Of a stretch of 64,000 bases of DNA, positions 33,005 through 41,588 are shown piece after piece. Every line of letters starts with the position of its first letter. Within the stretch, counting starts at the first letter, position 1. Below the pieces are notes generated by a model. It ran no database searches. It was not told the DNA's origin and saw nothing but the letters and a program-made list of their open reading frames with translations. The position numbers and the translations under genes are program-made. The DNA comes from Novosphingobium ginsenosidimutans (GTDB taxonomy: Bacteria; Pseudomonadota; Alphaproteobacteria; Sphingomonadales; Sphingomonadaceae), in contig NZ_CP042345.1 in assembly GCF_007954425.1 (NCBI RefSeq), positions 2,540,001 to 2,604,000 of the forward strand, in the 5' to 3' direction.

Positions 33005-34074
33005 ACGCGCCGTTCCGCCATGCCGCGACACCGGTCGTGCTCGACCCGGCCGAGCGCGACACTTTCGCGCGGATTGACGCCTTTGTCGCGGGTCATCCGG
33101 ATGCAACGCCCTTCCATCGCCCGGCCTGGCTGACCGCCGTGGCGCGCGGCTCAGGCAACAAGGCGCTGGTGCTGGGGCTGGAGCACGGGCCGGACCTGAC
33201 GGCGGTATTGCCTTTGTTGGAGGTGCATTCGCCGCTGTTTGGCCGGGTGCTTGTCTCCAGCGGTTTCGGTGTTGGTGGCGGTATCCTGGCGACGGGGCGG
33301 GGGCAGGCTGACGCCTTGCTCGCGTTCGCCGAAGACCAGGCGCTGCGGCGCTCCTGTCCAACGATCGAATTGCGCGGCGGCCCTTTGCCGCGGGATCGCG
33401 CGGGCTGGCACGTTCGCCACGATTCTCATTGCGGCTATGTCGCTGACCTTGCGACCGACGATGAGGCGCAATTGCTGTGGGTTCCTCGCAAGCAGCGCGC
33501 GGAAGTACGCAAAGGTCTGGCCGCCGACCTGATAGTGTCGGTCGGCAGCGCCCAGGCCGATCGCGACGCGCACTACGCGGTCTATGCCGAAAGCGTCCGC
33601 AATCTTGGCACCCCGGTTTTTCCGAAGCGCCTCTTTGCCGAAGTGCTCGATGCCTTTGGCGAGGACGCCGATATCCTGACCGTCTCACACCAGGGCCAGC
33701 CGGTGGCCAGCGTCCTCTCGCTGTATCATCGCGGCGCTGTCATGCCTTACTGGGGTGGCGGCACCCATGCGGCGCGCAAGCTGCGCGCCAATGACCGAAT
33801 GTATTTTGAATTGATGCTCAACGCCCGCAGGCGCGGCTGCGCGCGGTTCGATTTCGGCCGCTCCAAGGTCAATTCGGGGGCGGGCGAGTTCAAGAAGAAC
33901 TGGGGGTTCGAAGCTGAACCGCTCGGCTATGCCAGCTGGACCGCGCCAGGAGCCGAAGCGCGCGATGCCGATCCGACCAGCGATCGCCATGCCAATCGCA
34001 TCGCACTATGGAAGAAGCTGCCCTTGCCGGTGGCCAATCTGGTCGGCCCATGGATCGCCCGGGGGCTGGCATGA
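33001..34074 (+). CDS. XrtA/PEP-CTERM system-associated FemAB-like protein
   Basis: A 357-residue member of the FemAB/GNAT superfamily. It has the two-lobe arrangement HPDATPFHRPAWLTAVARGSGNKALVLGLE and the second lobe LWVPRKQRAEVRKGL, with SVRNLGTPVFPKRLFAEVLDAFGEDADILTV and YYWGGG-type core segments (VMPYWGGGTHAARKLRANDRMYFELM). FDFGRSKVNSGAGEFKKNWGFE near the end is a hallmark of this XrtA-specific family. Other FemAB proteins transfer aminoacyl groups from tRNA to cell-wall amines, so this one may aminoacylate the polymer. GTG 33001 and the stop at 34072 both overlap neighbours by four bases. Confidence 0.9.
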   Translation: MNAPFRHAATPVVLDPAERDTFARIDAFVAGHPDATPFHRPAWLTAVARGSGNKALVLGLEHGPDLTAVLPLLEVHSPLFGRVLVSSGFGVGGGILATGRGQADALLAFAEDQALRRSCPTIELRGGPLPRDRAGWHVRHDSHCGYVADLATDDEAQLLWVPRKQRAEVRKGLAADLIVSVGSAQADRDAHYAVYAESVRNLGTPVFPKRLFAEVLDAFGEDADILTVSHQGQPVASVLSLYHRGAVMPYWGGGTHAARKLRANDRMYFELMLNARRRGCARFDFGRSKVNSGAGEFKKNWGFEAEPLGYASWTAPGAEARDADPTSDRHANRIALWKKLPLPVANLVGPWIARGLA

Positions 34075-35309
34075 ACAACGAGATCCTGTTCATCTCGCAC
34101 CGGATGCCATTTCCCCCCGATCGCGGGGACAAAATTCGTTCGCACCATATTCTGAAGCGCTTGGCGGCGCTGGCTCCGGTCCATGTCGCGACCTTTGCCG
34201 ATGACGAGCGCGATCTGGCCGAAGAGGTGGAGCTGGCGGCAATTGCCCGCAGCTATCGGCTGGTTCGCAGGGTAAAGCCGCTGATCGTTGCGGGCATGCA
34301 ATCACTGGTACAGCGGGTCCCGGTCAGCTTGCCGGCCTTCGCCAATGCCGAATTGGCGAGTTATATCGAACAGGTTCTGCGCGAGCGTCAAATCGGCACG
34401 ATCTTCGTCTTTTCGGGGCAGATGGGGCAATACATTCCGGCATGGTTCAATGGACGGGTGGTTTTCGATTTCGTCGATGTCGATTCCGCCAAGTTCGAGG
34501 CCTATGCCGATCGCGACACGGGGCTGCGGCGCTGGATCAACGCGCGCGAGGCGCGCCTGTTACGGGCGGAAGAAGAGCGCCAGGCCCGGCGCGCCGCCAT
34601 AAGCCTATTGGTTTCTGCCGAGGAAGCTGCGTTGTTTCGCTTGCGGCTTTCACCCGAAGCTGCGGCGACGTGCGATGTCCGTGCCCTGCGCAACGGAATT
34701 GACAGCAAGTTCTTCGATCCGGCGACGGTGCGTCCGGCGGCCAGGATGATGGAGCACGCTGGACCGAAGCTGATCTTCACAGGTCAGATGGACTACGCGC
34801 CCAACATCGAGGCCGCGCTGCGGATGATCGAGCGACTGATGCCGTGGATCCGCGCACATCGGCCCGACGCCACCTTTCATGTTGTCGGACGCAACCCGCC
34901 TGACGAACTGACCCGCTTCGACGGTCAGGACGGCATTCATGTCTGGGGCGGGGTCGACGATATTCGCACTTGGCTGGCCGCCGCGGATATGGCGGTGGTA
35001 CCGCTGGAGATTGCTCGCGGGGTCCAGAACAAGGTGCTCGAGGCCATGGCCATGGCCTTGCCGGTCGTCTTGACCAGCGCCGCAGCCGCTGGGATCGGCG
35101 GCGCCGATGGCAAGCATTTTGCCGTGGCGGACAGCGACGACGCGCTGGTTGATCGGATCTCCGCCTTCCTGTCCCATTCCCGTCTTGGCGCGACGATCGG
35201 GAAAGCTGCGCGCCGCCACGTGGTCGACAACCTCAGCTGGCAAGCCAGCCTCGCGCTGCTGCCCGAAATGCTCGGCATTGGCGAGGCGCGCAAGCGCAAT
35301 GCCGCCTGA
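34071..35309 (+). CDS. XrtA-associated glycosyltransferase (TIGR03087-type, GT-B fold)
   Basis: A 412-residue retaining GT-B glycosyltransferase. The N-terminal nucleotide-fold start is EILFISHRMPFPPDRGDKIRSHHIL. The acceptor-side HGLALRNGID-like element is VRALRNGIDSKFF. The donor-site stretch runs from LIFTGQMDYAPNIEAALRMIERLMPWI through FHVVGRNPPDEL to the acidic region VVPLEIARGVQNKVLEAMAMALPVV. It should add a sugar to a lipid-linked polymer precursor. ATG 34071 overlaps the FemAB stop as ATGA. The 3' end overlaps xrtA by 11 bases. Confidence 0.92.
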   Translation: MNNEILFISHRMPFPPDRGDKIRSHHILKRLAALAPVHVATFADDERDLAEEVELAAIARSYRLVRRVKPLIVAGMQSLVQRVPVSLPAFANAELASYIEQVLRERQIGTIFVFSGQMGQYIPAWFNGRVVFDFVDVDSAKFEAYADRDTGLRRWINAREARLLRAEEERQARRAAISLLVSAEEAALFRLRLSPEAAATCDVRALRNGIDSKFFDPATVRPAARMMEHAGPKLIFTGQMDYAPNIEAALRMIERLMPWIRAHRPDATFHVVGRNPPDELTRFDGQDGIHVWGGVDDIRTWLAAADMAVVPLEIARGVQNKVLEAMAMALPVVLTSAAAAGIGGADGKHFAVADSDDALVDRISAFLSHSRLGATIGKAARRHVVDNLSWQASLALLPEMLGIGEARKRNAA

Positions 35310-36846
35310 GAGCCTACAGCTAACCTCGGCCCATGCCGGTACGAGCCCATGGCGCAATGCGTTGGTGTGGCTTGGCTTGGTATGGGCGGGGCTAATCCTT
35401 GCGTTCGCTGGCGACTGGCTGATGATGGCACAGCACTGGTGGGACAGTTCGACCTATAACCATATCCTGCTGATCCCCCCGATCCTGGTCTGGCTTGTAT
35501 CGCTCCGGGTCGATGAACTGCGCAAGCTCGTGCCGGTGACCTGGGCTCCCGGATTGTTGTTCGTGGCCAGCGGCGTGCTGCTCTGGGTGTTGGGAAGATT
35601 CGCCGGGTTCAGCCTGGTTCAGCAGGCTGGCGCGGTACTGGTCCTGCCCGGCAGCCTGCTGACCCTCTTGGGCCCGCGTGTGGGGTTGGGACTGATGTTT
35701 CCGCTGGGCTACATGGCCTTCCTGGTGCCTTTTGGCGATGAAGTGGTGCCGCAGCTCCAGATGATAACGGCTGCGCTGACGATCGGCCTGGTGAAGCTGA
35801 GCGGCATTCCGGCGGTTATCGATGGCGTGTTCATCGATACGCCGGCAGGCCTGTTCGAAGTGGCGGAGGCTTGCTCGGGCGTGAAGTTCCTGATTGCGAT
35901 GATCGCGCTTGGGGCGCTGGTCGCGAACGTCTGCTTCCGTAGCTGGAAGCGCCGCCTGTTGTTCATGGCGCTGTGCATCGTCGCCCCGATCCTGGCCAAT
36001 GGCGTGCGCGCCTGGGGAACGATCCTTGCGGCCCAGTATGTCGGTGCCGAGAAGGCCGGCGGGTTCGATCATATAGTCTATGGCTGGTTCTTCTTTGCAC
36101 TGGTGATTGCGGCGGTGCTCGGCCTGTCGTGGCGCCATTTCGACCGGGCGGTGGATGATCCGATCATCGATGGGGAAGCACTTGCAGCGATGAAGCTGCC
36201 GGCACTGTTTGATCGCAGCGCGATTGCCGCTCCGCTTGCGATCCTGCTCTGCGGTGGCCTGGTGCTCAGTGGCCAGGCCTGGGCCCGCAAGGCCGAAGCG
36301 TTGCTCGCACCGATGCCGCAGCAGATATTCCTCCCCGCAGTGCCGGGTTGGCAGCGGGTTGACTACGCGCCTGTCGTACCGTGGGAGCCGCGCGCGGCCG
36401 GGGCCGAGCATCGCCTGCTTGGGCGCTATGCCGATGCCAGCGGACGCAAGGTCGATGTGTTCCTTGCGCTCTATCCGGCACAAACCGAGGGCCGCGAGGC
36501 AACCGGCTTCGGCGAGGGTGCTCTGCGAGAGGACAGCGAGTGGTCATGGAACAGCGCCGGACCACACACCCGTGACGCCAAATCAGATCTGCTGCGGGCC
36601 CGGGGCAGCGTGGAACGCCTAGCCCAGACCTATTACCGCAACGGCGATCTGCTGACTGGAAGCGCACTCAAGCTCAAGCTGGCGACGATTGAGGATCGCC
36701 TGCTGCTGCGGCGAAATCCGACCGTGATGCTGATCCTTTCGGTCGAGGCAAGCGGTGCGGAAGACCCAGGCACCACGCTGGACCGGTTTCGGCAGGCGAC
36801 GGGCCCAGTCGGGCCATGGATGGACCGCATCGTAGCGCTCCGCTAG
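35299..36846 (+). CDS. xrtA: Exosortase A fused to an EpsI domain
   Basis: A 515-residue inner-membrane protein. The first 300 residues have about eight transmembrane helices and the exosortase catalytic triad: C192 in AEACSGVKF, R237 in NGVRAWGT and H258 in FDHIVYGWFFF. Residues 330-515 form the periplasmic EpsI-type domain (QQIFLPAVPGWQRV, FLALYPAQTEGREATG, RNPTVMLILSVEASG). By family knowledge, exosortase A cleaves and sorts PEP-CTERM proteins, in strains that make an exopolysaccharide from the same locus. ATG 35299 lies inside the glycosyltransferase gene. Asparagine synthase follows after 12 bases. Confidence 0.96.
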   Translation: MPPESLQLTSAHAGTSPWRNALVWLGLVWAGLILAFAGDWLMMAQHWWDSSTYNHILLIPPILVWLVSLRVDELRKLVPVTWAPGLLFVASGVLLWVLGRFAGFSLVQQAGAVLVLPGSLLTLLGPRVGLGLMFPLGYMAFLVPFGDEVVPQLQMITAALTIGLVKLSGIPAVIDGVFIDTPAGLFEVAEACSGVKFLIAMIALGALVANVCFRSWKRRLLFMALCIVAPILANGVRAWGTILAAQYVGAEKAGGFDHIVYGWFFFALVIAAVLGLSWRHFDRAVDDPIIDGEALAAMKLPALFDRSAIAAPLAILLCGGLVLSGQAWARKAEALLAPMPQQIFLPAVPGWQRVDYAPVVPWEPRAAGAEHRLLGRYADASGRKVDVFLALYPAQTEGREATGFGEGALREDSEWSWNSAGPHTRDAKSDLLRARGSVERLAQTYYRNGDLLTGSALKLKLATIEDRLLLRRNPTVMLILSVEASGAEDPGTTLDRFRQATGPVGPWMDRIVALR

Positions 36847-36858
36847 GCGACAACACCT

Positions 36859-38757
36859 ATGTGCGGAATTGCCGGGATCTTCCACCTGACCACGCCGAAG
36901 CCGGTCGACCCCGCCAGGGTCGAGCGGATGTGCACAGCGATGGCGCATCGCGGGCCCGATGGGCAGGGCGTCTGGACCGCTCCCGGAGTGGGCCTGGGCC
37001 ACTTGCGGCTGTCAATCATCGACCTCGCCGGATCGCCGCAGCCGATGGCCTCCAGCGACGGTCGTGCCATGTTGGTGTTCAACGGAGAGATCTACAACTA
37101 TCGCGAGCTGCGCGAGGAACTGCGCGCCAGCGGGGCGATCTTCCGCACCGATGGCGATAGCGAGGTGATCCTTGCTGCCTGGCAGAAGTGGGGGCCGGCC
37201 TGCTTGCCGCGTCTGCACGGGATGTTCGCCTTTGCGATCTACGACCTTGAGGGCCGCACTTTATTCCTTGCTCGTGACCGGCTTGGCGTGAAGCCGCTGT
37301 TCTATGCTCCGCTCAGCGATGGCAGCCTGGCCTTCGCCTCCGAGCTCAAGGGTCTGGCTGCCCACCCCCTGCTTCGCCGCGAAGTCGATCCGCTCGCGAT
37401 CGAGGATTATCTGGCTTGGGGTTACGTCCCCGATCACCGTTCGATCCTGGCTGGCGTGCATAAGCTTCCCGCAGGGCACTCGCTGCTGCTGAAACACGGC
37501 ACTGCGCTGCCGCAGCCAGCGCAGTGGTGGGATGTCAGCTTTGCCCAGCGCCGCCAAGGGCGGGCAGCGGACCTTGAGGCCGAACTGCTGCACCTGCTGC
37601 GCCAGGCCGTGACTTCGCGGATGGTATCGGACGTCCCGCTTGGTGCCTTCCTGTCAGGCGGGGTAGACAGCTCCAGCGTTGTCGCGTTGATGGCAGAGGC
37701 TAGCCGCAGCCCGGTCAATACGTGCAGCATCGGCTTCGATGAGGCCTCGCTCGACGAGACCGCCTATGCCCGGCTTGTCGCCGAACGCTTCGGCAGCAAC
37801 CACCGCGCCCGCGTGGTTGGCAGTGACGACTTCGAACAGGTCGGCACACTGGTCGCGATGTTCGACGAACCCTTCGCTGATGCCTCGGCGCTGCCGACCT
37901 GGCGTGTCAGCCAATTAGCGCGCGAAACGGTGACGGTCGCCCTGTCTGGAGATGGGGCGGACGAAGCGCTTGCCGGCTATCGTCGCCATCGGTTTCATCA
38001 TGCTGAAGAGCGCGTCAGAGGCGTGCTTCCTGGCGCCTTGCGTAAACCTCTGTTCGGCGCACTGGGGGCGCTCTATCCAAAGGCAGATTGGGCCCCGCGC
38101 TCGCTGCGCGCAAAGGCGACATTCCAGTCGCTCGCTCTGGACGGCGCAGAAGGTTACGCCCGGGCGGTAGGGTTTGCACCGCCAGAACTGCGCGAGCGGC
38201 TTTATTCGTCTGATTTCCTGCGCGAGCGTGGGGATTATCGGGCTGAGCAGGTCTTTGTGGACCTAATGCGGCGGGCTCCGGCGCGCTCCGGACTGGACCG
38301 GGCGCAATACGCCGATCTGAAGTTCTGGCTGCCGGGTGACATCCTGACCAAGGTCGATCGCACCTCGATGGCCGTCAGCCTTGAGGCGCGCGAGCCGCTG
38401 CTTGATCATCGCCTGATAGAATTCGCTGCGGCGCTCCCGGAAGGGCTCCGGCTGCGGGGCGGACAGGGCAAATGGTTGATGAAGCAGGCCATGCGCCGCT
38501 ATCTCCCCGATGAAGTGCTGTTCCGGCCCAAGCAAGGCTTCGTTACGCCGATCAGTCAGTGGCTGCGCGGGCCGCTGGCAGGCGCAGCCCGAGCAATCGG
38601 CAGTAGCGCCCCGCTTGCCCGAACCGGGTGGTTCGATGGCGCCGCGCTCGGCCGGATTGCCGAAGAGCACATCTCTGGCGGCAGCGATCATGGCCGTCTG
38701 CTGTGGCAGTTGCTCATGCTCGATAGATCGCTCGCGCGATTGGGGATCATCGCCTGA
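36859..38757 (+). CDS. XrtA/PEP-CTERM system-associated asparagine synthase-type amidotransferase
   Basis: A 632-residue two-domain enzyme. The N-terminal glutaminase (Ntn hydrolase) starts MCGIAGIF with the nucleophile Cys2, then HRGPDGQGVW, LAVID-like LSIIDLAG and FNGEIYNYRELREEL. The synthetase domain has the PP-loop FLSGGVDSSSVVALMAE, ALSGDGADEALAGYRRH and LEAREPLLDHRLIEFAAALPEGLR. It uses glutamine ammonia to amidate a carboxylate. In exopolysaccharide loci the likely target is an acidic sugar or precursor rather than free aspartate (inference). It is the last gene of the rightward XrtA operon. Confidence 0.93.
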   Translation: MCGIAGIFHLTTPKPVDPARVERMCTAMAHRGPDGQGVWTAPGVGLGHLRLSIIDLAGSPQPMASSDGRAMLVFNGEIYNYRELREELRASGAIFRTDGDSEVILAAWQKWGPACLPRLHGMFAFAIYDLEGRTLFLARDRLGVKPLFYAPLSDGSLAFASELKGLAAHPLLRREVDPLAIEDYLAWGYVPDHRSILAGVHKLPAGHSLLLKHGTALPQPAQWWDVSFAQRRQGRAADLEAELLHLLRQAVTSRMVSDVPLGAFLSGGVDSSSVVALMAEASRSPVNTCSIGFDEASLDETAYARLVAERFGSNHRARVVGSDDFEQVGTLVAMFDEPFADASALPTWRVSQLARETVTVALSGDGADEALAGYRRHRFHHAEERVRGVLPGALRKPLFGALGALYPKADWAPRSLRAKATFQSLALDGAEGYARAVGFAPPELRERLYSSDFLRERGDYRAEQVFVDLMRRAPARSGLDRAQYADLKFWLPGDILTKVDRTSMAVSLEAREPLLDHRLIEFAAALPEGLRLRGGQGKWLMKQAMRRYLPDEVLFRPKQGFVTPISQWLRGPLAGAARAIGSSAPLARTGWFDGAALGRIAEEHISGGSDHGRLLWQLLMLDRSLARLGIIA

Positions 38758-38798
38758 CGGCCTTGACCGCGTTCTAGCTTCGGGTAGCTTCCGCTTGT

Positions 38799-38813
38799 GA
38801 ATCTTCGAGATTC
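38799..38813. promoter_or_regulatory. Inverted repeat before the HlyD/ABC exporter operon
   Basis: GAATCT-tcg-AGATTC is a perfect 6-bp inverted repeat 16 bases before ATG 38829, partly covering the ribosome site region. A possible weak promoter TTGACC-N16-TAGCTT starts at 38763. It could be an operator for the exporter genes. Confidence 0.35.
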
Positions 38814-38828
38814 CAGGGGAGGCTAATA

Positions 38829-39854
38829 ATGGGCGAAACGCCCGCGGGGAGCGCGAAATCAGGCCGGCTGAAGCAGGCGATCCTGCTGATTATCCTTGCC
38901 GGTTTGATCTTTCTGGGCGGTCGCTGGGCCGGCCTATGGGGCGGCGCCGACGATGGCCAGCTCAAGCTTTACGGCAACGTCGAGATTCGCGAAGTCCAGC
39001 TTGGCTTCCGTGTTGGCGGGCGGATCAGCAAGCTTTATGTCGACGAAGGTGACCGGGTTGTCCCTGGCCAGGTCCTGGCTGAACTCGATACCCGCCCGCT
39101 TGATGACCGTCTGGCAGGAGCGGCAGCGCGGCTTGATGCCGCCAGCGCAGCGGCGCAACGCGATGCCAATGGTTCTCGCCCGCAAGAAGTGGGTGAGGCG
39201 CGCGCCGCCGTTGCTGCTGCCGAAGCGCGGCTGATCGAGGCGCGCCGCCAGTTCGAACGCCGCCAGGCGCTGGTCGACAAGGGCTTTATCAGCAAGGCCG
39301 ATGTCCAGACCGCCGAAGCTGGCGTTGCCGCCGCCGAAGCCAGCCTGTCTGCAGCCCGCAATTCGCTGTCGCTGGCTGAGGAAGGTGTCCGTGCCGAGGA
39401 TCGCGCGGCGAGCGAGGCTTCACGCAATGCCGCCTTTGCCGAGCGCCGATCCGTGCAGACAGACCTTTCGGACGCCCGGATCATCGCTGCGGAACAAGGC
39501 CAGGTCCTGACCCGGGCGAGGGAATTGGGTGCAATCGTCCAGCCCGGCCAGACTGTTCTGACCGTAGCCCTGACCCAGCCGGTCCGCGTCCGTGCCTATG
39601 TTGCCGAGCCCGACCTTCCCAAGATCCGTCCCGGTATGGCGGTGACGGTCAGCGTTGACGGCAGTGACAAGCGCTGGCCGGCCAGAATCGGCTACATCGC
39701 GCCAGTTGCAGAGTTCACTCCCAAGACCGTGCAGACCGAACAGTTGCGGGCCGACCTGGTCTATCGCCTGCGGCTCACGGTTGATGATCCCCGGGGTGAA
39801 TTGCGCCAGGGGCAACCGGTCACTGTTTCCATTCCCGCCGACGGAAAGCGTTGA
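38829..39854 (+). CDS. HlyD-family membrane fusion protein of an ABC exporter (YbhG-like)
   Basis: A 341-residue periplasmic adaptor. One N-terminal transmembrane helix lies at about 17-36. A split biotinyl-lipoyl domain flanks a long alpha-helical hairpin: VQLGFRVGGRISKLYVDEGDRVVPGQVLAELD before and DARIIAAEQGQVLTRARELGAIVQPGQTVLTV after. The hairpin spans about 95-205 and is rich in Ala, Glu and Arg. The end is beta-barrel. It bridges the inner-membrane ABC transporter to an outer-membrane channel, which is not encoded here. AGGGGAGG precedes the ATG. The order adaptor, double ATPase, two permeases matches E. coli ybhGFSR. Confidence 0.9.
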   Translation: MGETPAGSAKSGRLKQAILLIILAGLIFLGGRWAGLWGGADDGQLKLYGNVEIREVQLGFRVGGRISKLYVDEGDRVVPGQVLAELDTRPLDDRLAGAAARLDAASAAAQRDANGSRPQEVGEARAAVAAAEARLIEARRQFERRQALVDKGFISKADVQTAEAGVAAAEASLSAARNSLSLAEEGVRAEDRAASEASRNAAFAERRSVQTDLSDARIIAAEQGQVLTRARELGAIVQPGQTVLTVALTQPVRVRAYVAEPDLPKIRPGMAVTVSVDGSDKRWPARIGYIAPVAEFTPKTVQTEQLRADLVYRLRLTVDDPRGELRQGQPVTVSIPADGKR

Positions 39855-39863
39855 CGGCGCGTC

Positions 39864-41588
39864 ATGGCGGAGGCGCCGCTCCTCCGGCTTGAAGGCGTAA
39901 CCAAGCGCTTCAAGGGTGCGCGCCGCGGTGCGCCGCCGGTCGAAGCTCTGCGCGGCGTATCGCTGTGCTTGGCACCCGGACGGCGGCTCGGTTTGGTCGG
40001 GCCGGATGCCGGCGGCAAGACCACGCTGATGCGTATCTTCGCCGGATTGGTGACTGCCGATGGCGGCACGGTCGAACTGCTTGGTGGCCCGCCCGACCAG
40101 CTTGATCGGAGCCAGGTGGGCTATATGCCGCAAGGCGGGGCGCTTTATGCCGAATTGACCGTGCGTCAAAATCTTGAACTCTATGCCCGGCTGCGCGGTG
40201 TGGAGCCACAAGACAGCCCCGAGCGGATGGAGCACCTCTATCGGCTGACCGGTCTGGCGCAGTTCCAGGATCGCCCTGCTGGCAAGCTCTCTGGTGGCAT
40301 GCGGCAGAAACTGGCGATGGCCTGCGCAGTGGTCGCCGCACCACGGCTGATGTTGCTGGATGAGCCATCGGTCGGGGTCGATCCCGTTTCGCGGCAAGAG
40401 ATCTGGCAACTGGCGATGGACCTGTCTGGTCCTGGCACCAGCCTGGTCTGGACCACCAACATCCTTGAAGACGCAGCCCGGTGCGATGAAATCGTCCTGC
40501 TGCACGAAGGCGAGATCCGCTATCACGGGCCGCCCGATGGTCTGGCTGAAGGCGCCAGGGGGCGCTGCTATTCGCGGCATCTGCCGGACGGTGTACGCCG
40601 CCAGGCGTTGCAGGATCTGCTGCTTGATCCTGCGGTCGTTTCGGGTCGGATCGAAGGCGGCGAGCTGCATGCGCTGACCCGGCATGCCGCGGCACCAGCA
40701 GGTGGCGGTTGGAAAGCGGTGGCTGCTCGCCCCGATGAAGGCTTTGCCGCCATGCTTGACGATGGTGTGCCGCTGCAGCCAAGCGCCCTGGCCGAGGCCT
40801 TTCCGCTGCGGCTTGATCAGCCCGATCAGCCCGCTATCGCGGCGATCGGGCTTACCCGGCGGTACGGAGATTTTGTCGCGGCGCAGGACATTTCCTTCTC
40901 GGTCAGGCCAGGCGAGATTTTCGGCCTGCTTGGACCAAACGGTGCCGGGAAATCGACCACTTTCCGGATGCTCTGCGGTCTCGCGACACCGAGTGCAGGG
41001 CGAGGCACCGTGGCCGGCCGCGACTTGTCCGTGGCGAGTGCCGAAGCGCGGCAGGCGCTGGGCTATATGCCGCAGAAGTTTTCACTCTACGGCGATCTGA
41101 CTGTTGCTGCCAATCTCAAGTTCGTGGCCGGAGCTTATGGCCTGACCGGCAGTGCGCAGGCCTCTGCAATCGAGCGGGTTGTCTCTGCGCTCGGATTGGA
41201 ACCCTATCTCGACTCTGCCTCTGGCCTGCTTCCGTTGGGCGTAAAGCAACGGCTGGCGCTGGGTGCGGCGGTGCTGCACACGCCGCCTGTGCTCTTCCTT
41301 GATGAGCCGACCTCTGGCGTCGATCCTTTGGTTCGGCGCGAATTCTGGCACCACATCAACGCTATTGCCGCGCGCGGCACAGCGGTGCTGGTGACCACGC
41401 ACTTCATGGACGAGGCCGAAAATTGCGATCGGGTGCTGGTGATCAATCGTTCGCAGACGATTGCACAGGGTACGCCCGACGAACTGCGGCGATCCATCCT
41501 GGGCGGCGAGGCTGCATCCTCGCTTGAAGCGGCATTCTTCAGTCTGATCGATACGCAGCGCCGGGCCCTGGCGGAGGTTGCGGCATGA
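39864..41588 (+). CDS. ABC exporter ATPase with two fused nucleotide-binding domains (YbhF-like)
   Basis: A 574-residue protein with two ATPase domains. In the first, Walker A is VGPDAGGKTT, with Asp where Asn/Ser is usual, the signature is KLSGGMRQKLAMA and Walker B LMLLDEPSVGVDP. In the second, Walker A is LGPNGAGKSTT, the signature is the degenerate LPLGVKQRLALG and Walker B VLFLDEPTSGVDP, with the switch TTHFMDEAENCDR. It powers the two permeases that follow; the stop overlaps the first permease start as ATGA. The substrate is unknown. E. coli YbhFSR relatives export cations and drugs (family knowledge). Confidence 0.92.
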   Translation: MAEAPLLRLEGVTKRFKGARRGAPPVEALRGVSLCLAPGRRLGLVGPDAGGKTTLMRIFAGLVTADGGTVELLGGPPDQLDRSQVGYMPQGGALYAELTVRQNLELYARLRGVEPQDSPERMEHLYRLTGLAQFQDRPAGKLSGGMRQKLAMACAVVAAPRLMLLDEPSVGVDPVSRQEIWQLAMDLSGPGTSLVWTTNILEDAARCDEIVLLHEGEIRYHGPPDGLAEGARGRCYSRHLPDGVRRQALQDLLLDPAVVSGRIEGGELHALTRHAAAPAGGGWKAVAARPDEGFAAMLDDGVPLQPSALAEAFPLRLDQPDQPAIAAIGLTRRYGDFVAAQDISFSVRPGEIFGLLGPNGAGKSTTFRMLCGLATPSAGRGTVAGRDLSVASAEARQALGYMPQKFSLYGDLTVAANLKFVAGAYGLTGSAQASAIERVVSALGLEPYLDSASGLLPLGVKQRLALGAAVLHTPPVLFLDEPTSGVDPLVRREFWHHINAIAARGTAVLVTTHFMDEAENCDRVLVINRSQTIAQGTPDELRRSILGGEAASSLEAAFFSLIDTQRRALAEVAA

